Made by a program: the position numbers and the translations under genes | Shown: positions 36,344-45,093 of the stretch, piece by piece | Layout: each line of letters opens with the position of its first letter | Position numbering within the stretch: position 1 is the first letter of the stretch | Origin: JACRCT01 sp049841135 | GTDB taxonomy: Bacteria > Myxococcota > Myxococcia > Myxococcales > UBA5297 | Length of the DNA: 64,000 nucleotides | Assembly (NCBI GenBank): GCA_049841135.1 | Contig: JASGHK010000005.1 | Span: 806,001 to 870,000, forward strand | Reading direction: 5' to 3' | The notes under the pieces: generated by a model | What the model was told of the DNA's origin: nothing | Database searches by the model: none | Seen by the model: only the letters and a program-made list of their open reading frames with translations

Positions 36344-36769
36344 CTACTGGCTCTTCTTCAGCCCGGCCGCGAACTGGTTCAGGCGCTCCACCATCGCCTT
36401 GCCGACCGCTCCAGCCCGGCACCCGTTGGCCTCGGCTTCGCTCTTGGCGTTCTTCACGCACTCCTCGGCGCTCGAGGGGCTGGCCGACTTGGCGAACGCG
36501 GTGACGAAGTTCGCCGCGGCCTCGACGCTGGCCTTGGCCGCTTCTCCGCTCACGCAGCCGGCCGCCTCGGAGCAGCTGTTGGCCTGCAGCACGCAGCCGT
36601 CGAGCGTATCGAGCGCCGGTTGACCGAGCTGGGCCTGCACGTCCTCACGCAAGTCCCGGCAAATCGCGGACTCGGTGCCACACAGCTCCCTCATCTTTTC
36701 GCAGGCGCGCGGTTCGGACTTGCAGCCAGCGGTGAGCAGCATGAGGAGGACTGCGAAGCATCGGTTCAT
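36344..36769 (-). CDS. small Cys-rich lipoprotein
   Basis: A 141-residue lipoprotein with lipobox Leu-Thr-Ala-Gly-Cys at about residue 16. The mature part carries eight further Cys in a helical background (ACEKMRELCGTESAICRDLR, GCVLQANSCSEAAGCVSGE, EECVKNAKSEAEANGCRAG), suggesting four disulfides in a helical bundle. The start at 36769 is preceded by CCGAGG about six bases upstream. Similar small Cys-pair lipoproteins are frequent in Myxococcota; the function is unknown. Confidence 0.75.
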   Translation of the reverse strand: MNRCFAVLLMLLTAGCKSEPRACEKMRELCGTESAICRDLREDVQAQLGQPALDTLDGCVLQANSCSEAAGCVSGEAAKASVEAAANFVTAFAKSASPSSAEECVKNAKSEAEANGCRAGAVGKAMVERLNQFAAGLKKSQ

Positions 36770-36954
36770 CGAGACCTCGGAGGGCGGTGCTTCGACGGGT
36801 CGTACCGTCAGCCCACACGCGCGGCGACGGGTACCCAGTAGCGGGAGAGCGGGTTAAGGCTCCCCCGCTGTGGGCGACCGGCCCGAGACGGCCATGCGCT
36901 CCAGTCGCGAGAGGCGCGGGCGGCGGGGCCGAAGCCCAGCCGCCCGCTCGGCAA

Positions 36955-39900
36955 CTACTGACAGCCGCAGGGATACGGCATGGACAGGCTCGTCCTCGGC
37001 GAGGCGGACAGGGCGGTGAAGTCCGCGCCGTTGGCGTTGGTGTCCTGGCAGCCCTGCCCACTGCGCGTCGCCGAGGCCGTTCCTGTGCCGGCAGGCGCAG
37101 CGGCGGTCCCCTCCATGCAGGTCGCGGTTCCGTAGCCCACCAGGTCAACCACTCCCATCGGGCAGGTGCTGGTGAGCGCGGAGGTGCTCGACACCAGTGC
37201 CACCTTGCCGCCCGTGGAAGACATCGCGATCGCCCCGGTGACGTCCGGGTTGGTCAGGTTCGCGCCGGAAGTGCCTGCTCCCTCCTGGACGAGGTAGTAG
37301 GCGCCGGGCTGGATGACCCCGCTCAGCGCGGTCGTCGCCCAGGTCGACCCGGTCGCCGACGCGTACTGCACGGTCCAGCCGGAGAGGCTCACCGCGCTCA
37401 TGCCGCGGTTATGCAGCTCGACGTAGTCGTTCTTCCAGGTGGCGCCCGAGTTGCCGCCGCTGCCGTAGACCTGGCTGATGACGACCGCCGGCGCGCAGGC
37501 CCCTCCGCCCGCGTCGGGGGCGTACGTGGGCTGGCACATCGCCGCCGAGCAGACGCCGCTGCAGCACTCCGCCGAGCTGTTGCAGCCAGAGCCGTCAGGC
37601 CAGCAGTACCCGCCGGCGTCCGGGCCGGCCGCGGGCTGGCAGAAGCCGAACTGGCAGACCCCGCTGCAGCACTGCGCCGAGCTCGCGCAGCCAAAGGAGT
37701 CGGGCTGGCAGTACCCGCCGGCGTCCATGCCGGCCGCGGGCTGGCACATCGCCGCCGAGCAGACGCCGCTGCAGCACTGCGCCGAATTCGAGCAGCCGGA
37801 GTAGTCACCCCAGCAGTACCCGCCGGCGTCCGCGCCGCCCGAGGGCTGGCAGATCCCCGCCCAGCAGTTCCCGCTGCAGCAATCCGTCGAGTTCGAGCAG
37901 GCGAAGGAGTCGGGCTGGCAGTACCCGCCCGCGTCCGGGCCGGCCGCGGGCTGGCACATCGCCGCCCAGCAGACCCCGCTGCAGCACTGCGCCGAATTCG
38001 AGCAGCCGGAGTAGTCACCCCAGCAGTACCCGCCGGCGTCCGCGCCGCCCGAGGGCTGGCACATCCCCGCCGAGCAGTTGCCGCTGCAGCAGTCGAACGA
38101 GTACGAGCAGCCCCAGCCGTCGGGCCGGCAGTACCCGCCGGCGTCCATGCCGGCCGCGGGCTGGCACATCGCCGCCGAGCAGACACCGCTGCAGCACTCC
38201 GCCGAGTTGTTGCAGCCAGAGCCTTCAGGCCAGCAGTACCCGCCGGCGTCCGGGCCGGCCGCGGGCTGGCAGATGGCGAACTGGCAGATCCCGCTGCAGC
38301 ACTGCGCCGAGCTGTTGCAGCCAAAGGTGTCGGGCGTGCAGTACCCACCCGCGTCCGGGCCGGCCGCGGGCTGGCACATCCCCGCCGAGCAGTTCCCGCT
38401 GCAGCACTGCGAGCCGTAGCTGCAGCCCCAGTGGTCCGGCTGGCAGGCACCGCCGTCGGTAGGGTAGGCGCCGGCGTCGAACATCGAGTACTCGCACCAA
38501 CCCTGGCTGCCGCAGAGGTACGGGGACTGGCAGGTGCCGCAGGAGGCCGTCCGGGTCTGGCCGCAGCTGTCGAGGTCGGTCAGCGGGCCGCAGGAGCGGC
38601 CGTGGCGCATGCAGAACGAGCTGTCGCTCTCCGCGAGGCAGCCGCAGACGTTCTGGCTCGTCGCCCCGCACCACTGCGGCGCGGTGCAGGTGCCGCAGTT
38701 GGCGGTGCGCAGGGTGCCGCAGTTGTCGGCGCCGGTCACCAGCTCGCAGTTCTTCTCCAGCCGGGCGCAGAAGGCGGCGTTGGTCTCCGGCACGCAGCTG
38801 CCGCCGCCGCACTCGTTGAGCCGCCCGCCGCCGCCGCAGGTGCGCGGAGCGGTGCAGGTGCCGCAGTCGGCGGTGCGCAGGTTGGCGCAGTTGTCGGCGG
38901 CGGTGACCAGGTCGCAGTTCTTGCCCAGGCGCTGGCAGAAGGCGGTGTTGGCCTCGGGGGTGCAGCCGTTGCTGCCGCAGACGTTGGCCGCGCCGCCGCC
39001 GCCGCAGGTGTACGGCGCGGCGCAGGTGCCGCAGTTGGCGGTGCGCTGGACGCCGCAGCTGTCGAGTGCGGTGACCAGGTCGCAGTCCTTGTTCTGGCGG
39101 GCGCAGAAGGCGGCGTCGGTCTCGGGGGTGCAGCCGGTGCGGCCGCAGACGTTGGCGGTGCCGGCGCCGCCGCAGGTGTAGGGCGCCGTGCAGGTGCCGC
39201 AGTCGAGGGTGCGCTGGTTGCCGCAGTTGTCCACCGCGCTCACCTCGCCGCAGGTCTTGCCCAGGCGTGCGCAGAAGGCGGTCCCGCTCTCCGGGGTGCA
39301 GCCACCCTGGCCGCACAGGTTGGGCGTGCCGCCGCCGCCGCAGGTGTAGGGCGCCGTGCAGGTGCCGCAGTTGGCGCTGCGCTGGGTGCCGCAGTTGTCC
39401 ACGGCGGTGACGATGTCGCAGTCCTTCTTCAGGCGGCCGCAGAAGGCCGCGTCGGTCTCCGCCGCGCAGGCCCCGCCGCAGACGTTGGCCACCCCGCCCC
39501 CGCCGCAGGTCAGCGGCGAGGCGCAGGTGCCGCAGGTGACGCTGCGGGTGGCGCCGCAGCGGTCGACCGCGCTCAACGTGCCGCAGGTCTTGCCCAGGCG
39601 CGTGCAGAGGGCCGCCTCGGTCTCGGCGGTGCAGGAGCCGCAGGCGTTGGGCGTGCCGCCGCCGCCGCAGGTCAGAGGCGCGGTGCAGCCGCCGCACACC
39701 GCGCTGCGCTGCTTGTCGCAGTTGTCCTGGGCGGTCACCGAGCCGCACTCCTTGCCCAGCCGGGTGCAGAACTCCTCGTCGGTCTCCGCCGGGCAGCCGC
39801 CGGAGCCACAGACGTTGGGGCTGCCGCCGCCGCCGCAGGACTGCGGCGCGGTGCAGGTGCCGCAGTCCACCGAGCGGAACGCGCTGCAGTTGTCGTTGCC

Positions 39901-40215
39901 GTTGACCTTGCCGCAGGTGCGCGCCAGCCGCTGGCAGAAGGCCGCGTCGGTCTCCGGCACGCAGGTCGACACCTCGCCGCAGACGTTGGCCACGCCGCCG
40001 CCGCCGCAGGTCTGCGGGTCGGTGCAGCTGCCGCACGAGAGCTTGCCCCCGCAGCCGTCGTCGATCTGCCCGCAGTTCTTGCCCTTGGCGGTGCAGGTGG
40101 CGGGCTGGCAGCCCGTGTCCGGCAAGGTGACCGGCGGGTTGCCGCTGCAGGCGGGAAGAAGCCCGAGGATCACGATGGCGGCCAGGCCGCCCAAGAACCT
40201 CGTGTGCGAATGCAT
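36955..40215 (-). CDS. giant Cys-rich lipoprotein: ten 53-residue modules, nine knottin-like modules, lamin-tail domain
   Basis: A 1,086-residue lipoprotein (lipobox Leu-Leu-Pro-Ala-Cys; AGGAGG seven bases before the ATG at 40215). Part A, residues about 25-580, is ten modules of about 53 residues with a pattern like PETDAAFCARLGKNC, VTAVDNCGTQR, CGTCTAPYTCGGGGTPNVCG. Part B, residues about 590-905, is nine modules of exactly 35 residues: C-x6-C-x5-CC-x3-C-x4-C (for example YCWPDGSGCNSSAECCSG then VCSAAMC), joined by PAAGPDAGG linkers; this is the inhibitor-cystine-knot spacing. Part C, about 180 residues, resembles a lamin-tail/LTD domain (VISQVYGSGGNSGATWKNDY, VELHNRGMSAVSLSGWTV). The frame is intact throughout. 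Probably on the cell surface, for binding or protease resistance. Confidence 0.85.
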   Translation of the reverse strand: MHSHTRFLGGLAAIVILGLLPACSGNPPVTLPDTGCQPATCTAKGKNCGQIDDGCGGKLSCGSCTDPQTCGGGGVANVCGEVSTCVPETDAAFCQRLARTCGKVNGNDNCSAFRSVDCGTCTAPQSCGGGGSPNVCGSGGCPAETDEEFCTRLGKECGSVTAQDNCDKQRSAVCGGCTAPLTCGGGGTPNACGSCTAETEAALCTRLGKTCGTLSAVDRCGATRSVTCGTCASPLTCGGGGVANVCGGACAAETDAAFCGRLKKDCDIVTAVDNCGTQRSANCGTCTAPYTCGGGGTPNLCGQGGCTPESGTAFCARLGKTCGEVSAVDNCGNQRTLDCGTCTAPYTCGGAGTANVCGRTGCTPETDAAFCARQNKDCDLVTALDSCGVQRTANCGTCAAPYTCGGGGAANVCGSNGCTPEANTAFCQRLGKNCDLVTAADNCANLRTADCGTCTAPRTCGGGGRLNECGGGSCVPETNAAFCARLEKNCELVTGADNCGTLRTANCGTCTAPQWCGATSQNVCGCLAESDSSFCMRHGRSCGPLTDLDSCGQTRTASCGTCQSPYLCGSQGWCEYSMFDAGAYPTDGGACQPDHWGCSYGSQCCSGNCSAGMCQPAAGPDAGGYCTPDTFGCNSSAQCCSGICQFAICQPAAGPDAGGYCWPEGSGCNNSAECCSGVCSAAMCQPAAGMDAGGYCRPDGWGCSYSFDCCSGNCSAGMCQPSGGADAGGYCWGDYSGCSNSAQCCSGVCWAAMCQPAAGPDAGGYCQPDSFACSNSTDCCSGNCWAGICQPSGGADAGGYCWGDYSGCSNSAQCCSGVCSAAMCQPAAGMDAGGYCQPDSFGCASSAQCCSGVCQFGFCQPAAGPDAGGYCWPDGSGCNSSAECCSGVCSAAMCQPTYAPDAGGGACAPAVVISQVYGSGGNSGATWKNDYVELHNRGMSAVSLSGWTVQYASATGSTWATTALSGVIQPGAYYLVQEGAGTSGANLTNPDVTGAIAMSSTGGKVALVSSTSALTSTCPMGVVDLVGYGTATCMEGTAAAPAGTGTASATRSGQGCQDTNANGADFTALSASPRTSLSMPYPCGCQ
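37512..38455. repeat. nine 105-bp tandem repeats (knottin-module coding)
   Basis: The CAGTACCCGCC anchor recurs every 105 bases (near 37612, 37709 and onward to 38341) as the linker of the knottin-like modules. Units differ by scattered substitutions and alternate between two subtypes (units 4 and 6 versus 5 and 7 are near copies), which suggests expansion by duplication of two-unit blocks. Confidence 0.85.
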
Positions 40216-40646
40216 AAATGAACCTCCTGGGTCGCCCGGACTGTCCAGAGCGAGGCCGCGCGGCGGCACTTGGGGAGTTCCCGAATCACCGGCCTTCTGG
40301 GAACGCGAGCGCAGGGTACTGGATGGCGCCGTGGACGCCAAACCAGCGTCGGGAATTCACGCCAGCTGCTGCGCCGGAACTCGGATCAATGCCTTTGGAT
40401 GGACTCGAGAGCGGTCTTCCGACTTCAGGCGACGCGGTCAGGCCGGCGAGTTTCAGGCAAGCACCGCGTCGAGATCCGCGAGGCCGGCGAGCGCGGGGCA
40501 CTTCGCGCGGCAGCCGTCGTGGAGCCACGCCGTGCGCCGGCCGGTGAACGCCGGCCTCTCAAACGTCCGTTCGATGCGCCGATGCGCCGCGCCCCTCTCG
40601 ATGACAGCCGTTGAACTTCCGGCCGGGTTCCGCGGACCATCGGGGC
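40216..40646. other. divergent intergenic region
   Basis: There are 431 bases between the start of the giant Cys-rich lipoprotein (minus) and the TIGR02996 gene (plus). I see no gene. GCCGGC-type palindromes occur near 40440-40450 and 40535-40560, similar to the repeat at 26123. Promoters for both genes are expected here; no clear boxes were identified. Confidence 0.4.
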
Positions 40647-42321
40647 ATGACGAGAAAGGCAGCCACCTTCCAACAGCTCCTGGCAGAGGCGACCGAAGCG
40701 CTGGAGATCCACGCCGGTGACAAGGCCCTGGGGTGCTTGCTCTCGGCCTGGCGCATCCACCGGTCCCCGGAGGTCTCCGACCGCATCGAGGCGCTCTCGC
40801 GGGTGCTGGCCAGGCCGTTGCCCAGCGAAGGCCCCGTGAGCTGGCGCCATGAGACCTGGCTGGCGAGGGCGGCGCAGAAGAACCCCGCGGACCTCGGCAG
40901 CCTGCTCGCGAGCCTGACCAACGTGGTCTCGCCCTTCGCGTCGAGCCGCCTCAAGGTGCTCGCCGCGTGGCCGCGCGACCCGCGCATCGCCACGGCCCTG
41001 CTCGCCCTCTTCGAGGCGCCGCCCTACAAGTCCTCGCGATCGGTCCAGTTCTGGGAGCAGGCCTTCCAGCTCGTCTCGGCCAACGTCGACGCGCGAACGG
41101 CGGACGGGCTCCGGGCGCTCACCGGCACGCTGCGGGCGCGGTTCGGCGACGTCGTCGCGGCGAAGCTGGCCGGACTGCTCTCGCAGGCCATCGCGAAGGC
41201 CGAGGCGAAGCTCTCCAAGGCCGGGCCCGCCAAGGCATGGTCTGACGCCCCCGGCTTCGACGCCGCGCTGGCCGGATTCGCGGCAGGTGCCGGAGTCGGC
41301 GTCGCCCCGGACGACCGCCTGCGCGCCATCACCCAAGCGCCGGACGACGACGCGGCGCGTCTGGTGTACGCGGACTGGCTGCTCGAACGCGGCGACCCGC
41401 GCGGGGAGTTCATCGGCTTGCAGTTCCGGCGCCTGGGCGGCGACACCCGTGGCGCCGGCCGGGAGAAGGAGCTGCTCGACCTCTACCGCCATCAGTGGCT
41501 GGGGACGTTGGCGCGCTATGTGGACGACAAGAGCGCCGTGTTCGAGCGCGGTTTCGTCGCCAAGTGCAAGCTCCTGCGCCGCTCGCCTTCCGAGGTCTTG
41601 TGCTTCGGCGACCCGGCGTGGGCCACCGTCCAGGTGCTCGACTGTGGCCACGAGCGCAGCGTCCTCGACCTGGTCACGAATCCGGCGATGCGCTCGCTCC
41701 GCGTGCTCCTGCGCTGCCCCGCGGACGCCGCGGTGGCGCTCTGCGAGCGGAAGCCTCCGCTCGGACTCGAGGAGCTCGAGATAGAGGTCGTGTCAATGGC
41801 AGGCCTGCCGGACGCCTTCATCGATGCCGTCGGCCGGTCGCCAGGGTTGCCGGCCCTGCGCCGCCTGTCACTCGCCAGGCCGGCGCTCGATCCGGACGGC
41901 TACCGGTGGCTCTTCTCCGGCCCACTCGGCGCCAGGCTGGAGCAGGTATCGCTCGCTTCGGACGAGTCGCAGCTCGACGCCTGGCTCCCCGCGCTGGCCT
42001 CGGCGCCGGCGCGCCTGTCGAGCGTGCACCTCGAGCTGGGCGAGTCCCGCGCCACGCTCGCACGGGGCCGCGACGGCGCGTTCTCACGCCTCTCGATCGA
42101 GCTGGGGTTCCGGCACCGCTTCCACGGGACTAACGAGTCGACGATCCCTCGCGCGACCGAGGCTCACGAATCGGCGCAGCCCGGTCACGGGCCTCGCCGC
42201 CGCGCTCCAGCGCCTGGCAGGTACTGCGCTCGAGACCTTCGAGCTTGCCGGCGGCAGCAATCGCGATCGCCGCCTCCTCGCGGCGGCGGTGCAGAGCCAG
42301 AAGCGCCTGGCTCGTTCCTGA
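40647..42321 (+). CDS. TIGR02996-domain protein with leucine-rich region (frame break at 42159-42172)
   Basis: About 557 residues. Residues about 1-195 are helical. The TIGR02996 'repeat-companion' motif is seen in RLRAITQAPDDDAARLVYAD and WLLERGDPRGEFIGLQF. The C-terminal 300 residues are leucine-rich-repeat-like (VQVLDCGHERSVLDLV, RSLRVLLRCPADAAVAL, LEQVSLASDESQLDAWLPAL). The last about 50 residues are in the next frame, entered at GAGGCTC (42159-42165) or GAATC (42168-42172); with GAGCTC it reads ATELTNRRSPVTGLAAALQR. The domain is a marker of Myxococcota and Planctomycetes; function unknown. Confidence 0.75.
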
Positions 42322-42471
42322 GCTCGGAGGAGCCGGAAGGGCGCTGGCGACCGATCGACGTTGCGGACCCGTCCTGGAGCCGTCGATCGCGGCGCTCTTG
42401 GATCTGCCAGTCGGCGATGGCACGGACGGGCTGCCACGGGCACCAAGGAGACGTGGTGCTACCGTGCTCCC

Positions 42472-43167
42472 ATGCGCAAGACGACGCGTTCGCTCCTCCT
42501 CCTCCTGGCTCTGACCTCTTGTCGCTCTGGCTCGGCCGCGAAGCAGCACGATCAGCCGGCAGCGCCAGACGGCAGCGCGTCCCCGCCTGTGGAGCCGGCT
42601 GCCACGACCGGAGTGCGCGCCCCGTCGCTGCAGTCCGATCTCTCGAGCCAGCTCGTGTCCTGGCAGGTCCAGGGCCAGACCGTCGAGCTCGAGTTCGTGA
42701 GCTGGTCCCAGCGCCCCAAATACCGCAGCGGGGAGAGGATCATCGGGCCCGACGGTCGCCTCGCCATGACCATCGGCGAGACGCTCTCGCTGGTCGACCG
42801 CCACATCCTCATGGAGTTCACGCTCCGAGGCGCCTCGGCGAGCGAGCTCGAGTTCGACTACCTCTATCGGCACTCGCCGCCCGGCGCGCGGCCGCGCGAG
42901 ACGGACTCTGGCCGCTTCACCGTCACCCGCCACCTTTTCGAGGGCGGCTTCCCGCCGGCGTGGCGCAAGTGCTCCACCACCGCGCAGTGCACCATCATCC
43001 CCACCTACTGCGGCGGCTACGCTTCGGTGGCGAAGGCCTACCAGGAGCTGGTCCGAAACCACTACGACCAGATCGGGGCGCTCAAGAAGTGCTCCGGGAA
43101 GACGATGGACCCTCCCGTCGCCTCTTGCGCCGACGGGGTCTGCCAGCCCGATCCGAAGTGTCCGTGA
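42472..43167 (+). CDS. hypothetical lipoprotein
   Basis: A 231-residue lipoprotein with lipobox Leu-Thr-Ser-Cys and a Pro/Ala-rich linker. The mature domain is beta-rich (VSWQVQGQTVELEFVSWSQR, DYLYRHSPPGARPRETD) and has six Cys in its C-terminal third (KCSTTAQCTIIPTYCGGYAS, KKCSGKTMDPPVASCADG). The arrangement of the last Cys pairs resembles the C-termini of other lipoproteins here (for example 52747-53055). No known family. It faces the cupin gene convergently, only eight bases apart. Confidence 0.65.
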   Translation: MRKTTRSLLLLLALTSCRSGSAAKQHDQPAAPDGSASPPVEPAATTGVRAPSLQSDLSSQLVSWQVQGQTVELEFVSWSQRPKYRSGERIIGPDGRLAMTIGETLSLVDRHILMEFTLRGASASELEFDYLYRHSPPGARPRETDSGRFTVTRHLFEGGFPPAWRKCSTTAQCTIIPTYCGGYASVAKAYQELVRNHYDQIGALKKCSGKTMDPPVASCADGVCQPDPKCP

Positions 43168-43174
43168 GGGTGCG

Positions 43175-43504
43175 CTAGTCCACGATGAGGAGCCTGACGC
43201 CCTCCTCGGTCGAGGAGCGGTGCGCCTCGGCGTGATCGGACACGAGGTAGCACATGCCCTTCTTCAGGAACGACTTCGTCCCGTCTTTCAGCTCGGACAC
43301 GAAGGAGCCCTCGAGCACGAAGACCACGTGGCCCTTCTCGCACCAGTGGTCCGCGAGGTAGCCCGGGCCGTACTCGACGATCCGGACGCGGAGGTCGCCG
43401 CGCTTGGCGGTCTTCCAGATCGCCGTCCCCGTTTCGCCCGGGTGCTGCTCCGGCGCGAGCGCCTCGAGGTCGATGGCTTCGTAGGGAATACCCTTGATCT
43501 GCAT
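43175..43504 (-). CDS. DHCW-type cupin protein
   Basis: A 109-residue single-domain cupin. The sequence GETGTAIWKTAKRGDLRVRI, then YLADHWCEKGHVVFVLEGSF, then GMCYLVSDHAEAHRSSTEEG matches the small cupin family named for its conserved Asp-His-Cys/Trp motif. The His residues of DHW and EAHR are likely metal ligands. AGGA lies about seven bases before the ATG at 43504. It is probably a small stress-related or isomerase-like enzyme; substrate unknown. Confidence 0.82.
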   Translation of the reverse strand: MQIKGIPYEAIDLEALAPEQHPGETGTAIWKTAKRGDLRVRIVEYGPGYLADHWCEKGHVVFVLEGSFVSELKDGTKSFLKKGMCYLVSDHAEAHRSSTEEGVRLLIVD

Positions 43505-43557
43505 GGCTCGTCCTTTCCTGGGTCTCGAGTTGGAGCTTCAGTCTCAGCGGCGATGAA

Positions 43558-44524
43558 TCACGGCTCGAGCACGTACCCGATGATCTGCGAAGGCGCCGTC
43601 GAGGTGCCGCCGAAGTACATGCCCGCGGCCCACTTCAGGGCCGAGGGGCTGGTCCCCGCGCACGCCCGCGGGAACTCCGCCGTCACGTCGATGGTCCGTC
43701 CGCGCATCTGCCCCGAGATGTGGAAGAGGTACTTCGCGTTCCCTGGGCCGCCGATGGAGAAGCTCGTAGTCGAGCGGCGTCTCCGCCGCCAGGTCGTCGG
43801 CGTCGAGCGCGATGAGGCCCGAGGGCGGGCACAGGTGCGTCCCGTCGTTGTTCGCGTAGTGGGCGATCTCCAGCTGCGGCGGGACGAGGTCCGGCCTCCA
43901 CCGCCAGCCGAACATCAGGCCGTCCTCGGCGAGGTCGAGCTGGCCGCAGTCCGAGAGGCCGGGGAGCTTGTTCCAGTCGAGCTGGTCGGCGGGGTCCGTC
44001 GGGTTGGTCAGGGTGTATGCCGCGGAGCTGTCGAAGATGAACTGGTAGCTGCGGTGATCGAGCGTGACGAGCCCTGTCCGCGGCAGCTTCGGCGCGCCGT
44101 TCTTCTCGACGAGGGCGGCATGCGCCCCCGGCAGGATCGTGTACTTCGCGAAGCCGTAGTGCCCCGGCAGGCCTCCGCCATCGGGCGCTCCTCCATCGAG
44201 CCCCGCGTCGGCGAACCCGCCCGCATCGGGTTCCCCTGCGTCCCCGATCTCCCCGGCGTCGGCCGCTTCAGTCGCATCGGGTCCGCCCGCATCCTCGATC
44301 GTTGCCGCGTCGGCACCTGGGGTCGCGTCGGAGGAACCTGCATCCTCCGTCGTTGAGCTGGAGCCCACGTCCGGGACCGCCGAATCCAGGGCGGCGAGGC
44401 TGGCATCCGAGTGCGTTGCCGTCGTGTCCGGCGCCCCGGAGACCGCAGAGGGATCGGCCGTGCAGGCGGACAGCACGACCAGGAGGGCAGCACGGAGCGA
44501 CCCGCTCGCTTCGGGGCTCATCAT
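43558..44524 (-). CDS. Asp/Ala-rich lipoprotein (frame break at 43759-43765)
   Basis: About 321 residues. The leader ends in lipobox Leu-Ser-Ala-Cys. An 80-residue Asp-Ala-Gly linker (EDAGSSDATPGADAATIEDA) follows, then a beta-rich domain with GHYGFAKYTILPGAHAALVE, TLDHRSYQFIFDSSAAYTLT and QLEIAHYANNDGTHLCPPSG. The last 70 residues are in the next frame; with GAGCTC in place of the plus-strand GAAGCTC (43759-43765), the protein reads LDYELSIGGPGNAKYLFHIS and ends TAPSQIIGYVLEP at 43558. Start is one of two adjacent ATGs (44524, 44521). No family recognised. Confidence 0.7.
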
Positions 44525-44622
44525 GGCGGCGAGGATACCCCGCACCTCGAGATTCGGATTCGGAACCTGGCCCCGAGTCGCCAGTGGCGGATCGGCCGGC
44601 CGGGTGGGATGGTCGGCGGACC

Positions 44623-45036
44623 ATGACGACCCTCAACGTTCTTCTGGAGAAGGCCCAGACGCCCGACGACGACCGGGTCAGAGGAGCTCTCGGCGAGGCC
44701 TGGCCGCTCTTCGAGGCAGTTCGCGCGACGACCGCCTGCTGCGCCCAGGACTGGAAGCACCACGGCGCCAAGTACGGCTGGAAGCTCAAGATCCACGCCG
44801 AGGACAAGAACCTCTGTGAGGTCACGGTCGCCGACGGGTGGTTCCTCGTGGCGCTGGCCATCCGGGAGAAGGAACGCCAGGAGCTCTCGAGCGACCCGCG
44901 GTTCGCGGAGCTCGCCAACGGTGGAGCGAAGGCTTCCGAGGGCTACGGCCTCAAGGTCGAGGTTCGCGACCACGCCTCCTGCGAGCACGCCAAGGCGCTG
45001 CTGGTCTTCATCATGGCGCGACGCGACCTGGCATGA
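44623..45036 (+). CDS. DUF3788-like protein
   Basis: A soluble protein of 137 residues. The pattern matches DUF3788: a helix followed by DWKHHGAKYGWKLKIHAEDK, then NLCEVTVADGWFLVALAIRE, then YGLKVEVRDHASCEHAKAL. Related proteins are often annotated as uncharacterised or YdhG/DUF1801-like. The start at 44623 has only a weak GGCGGA upstream. It is divergent from the Asp/Ala-rich lipoprotein, 98 bases away. Confidence 0.7.
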   Translation: MTTLNVLLEKAQTPDDDRVRGALGEAWPLFEAVRATTACCAQDWKHHGAKYGWKLKIHAEDKNLCEVTVADGWFLVALAIREKERQELSSDPRFAELANGGAKASEGYGLKVEVRDHASCEHAKALLVFIMARRDLA

Positions 45037-45093
45037 CGGTCGAGGCAGCGTGGATGGCACAAGCCGCTCTGTCCGTGTAGACCCTCACCCGAC

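Noticed and set aside
37512..38455. Regular 105-bp periodicity considered as a CRISPR array
   Set aside because: Repeats are coding, in frame and much longer than CRISPR repeats, with no unique spacers and no cas genes.
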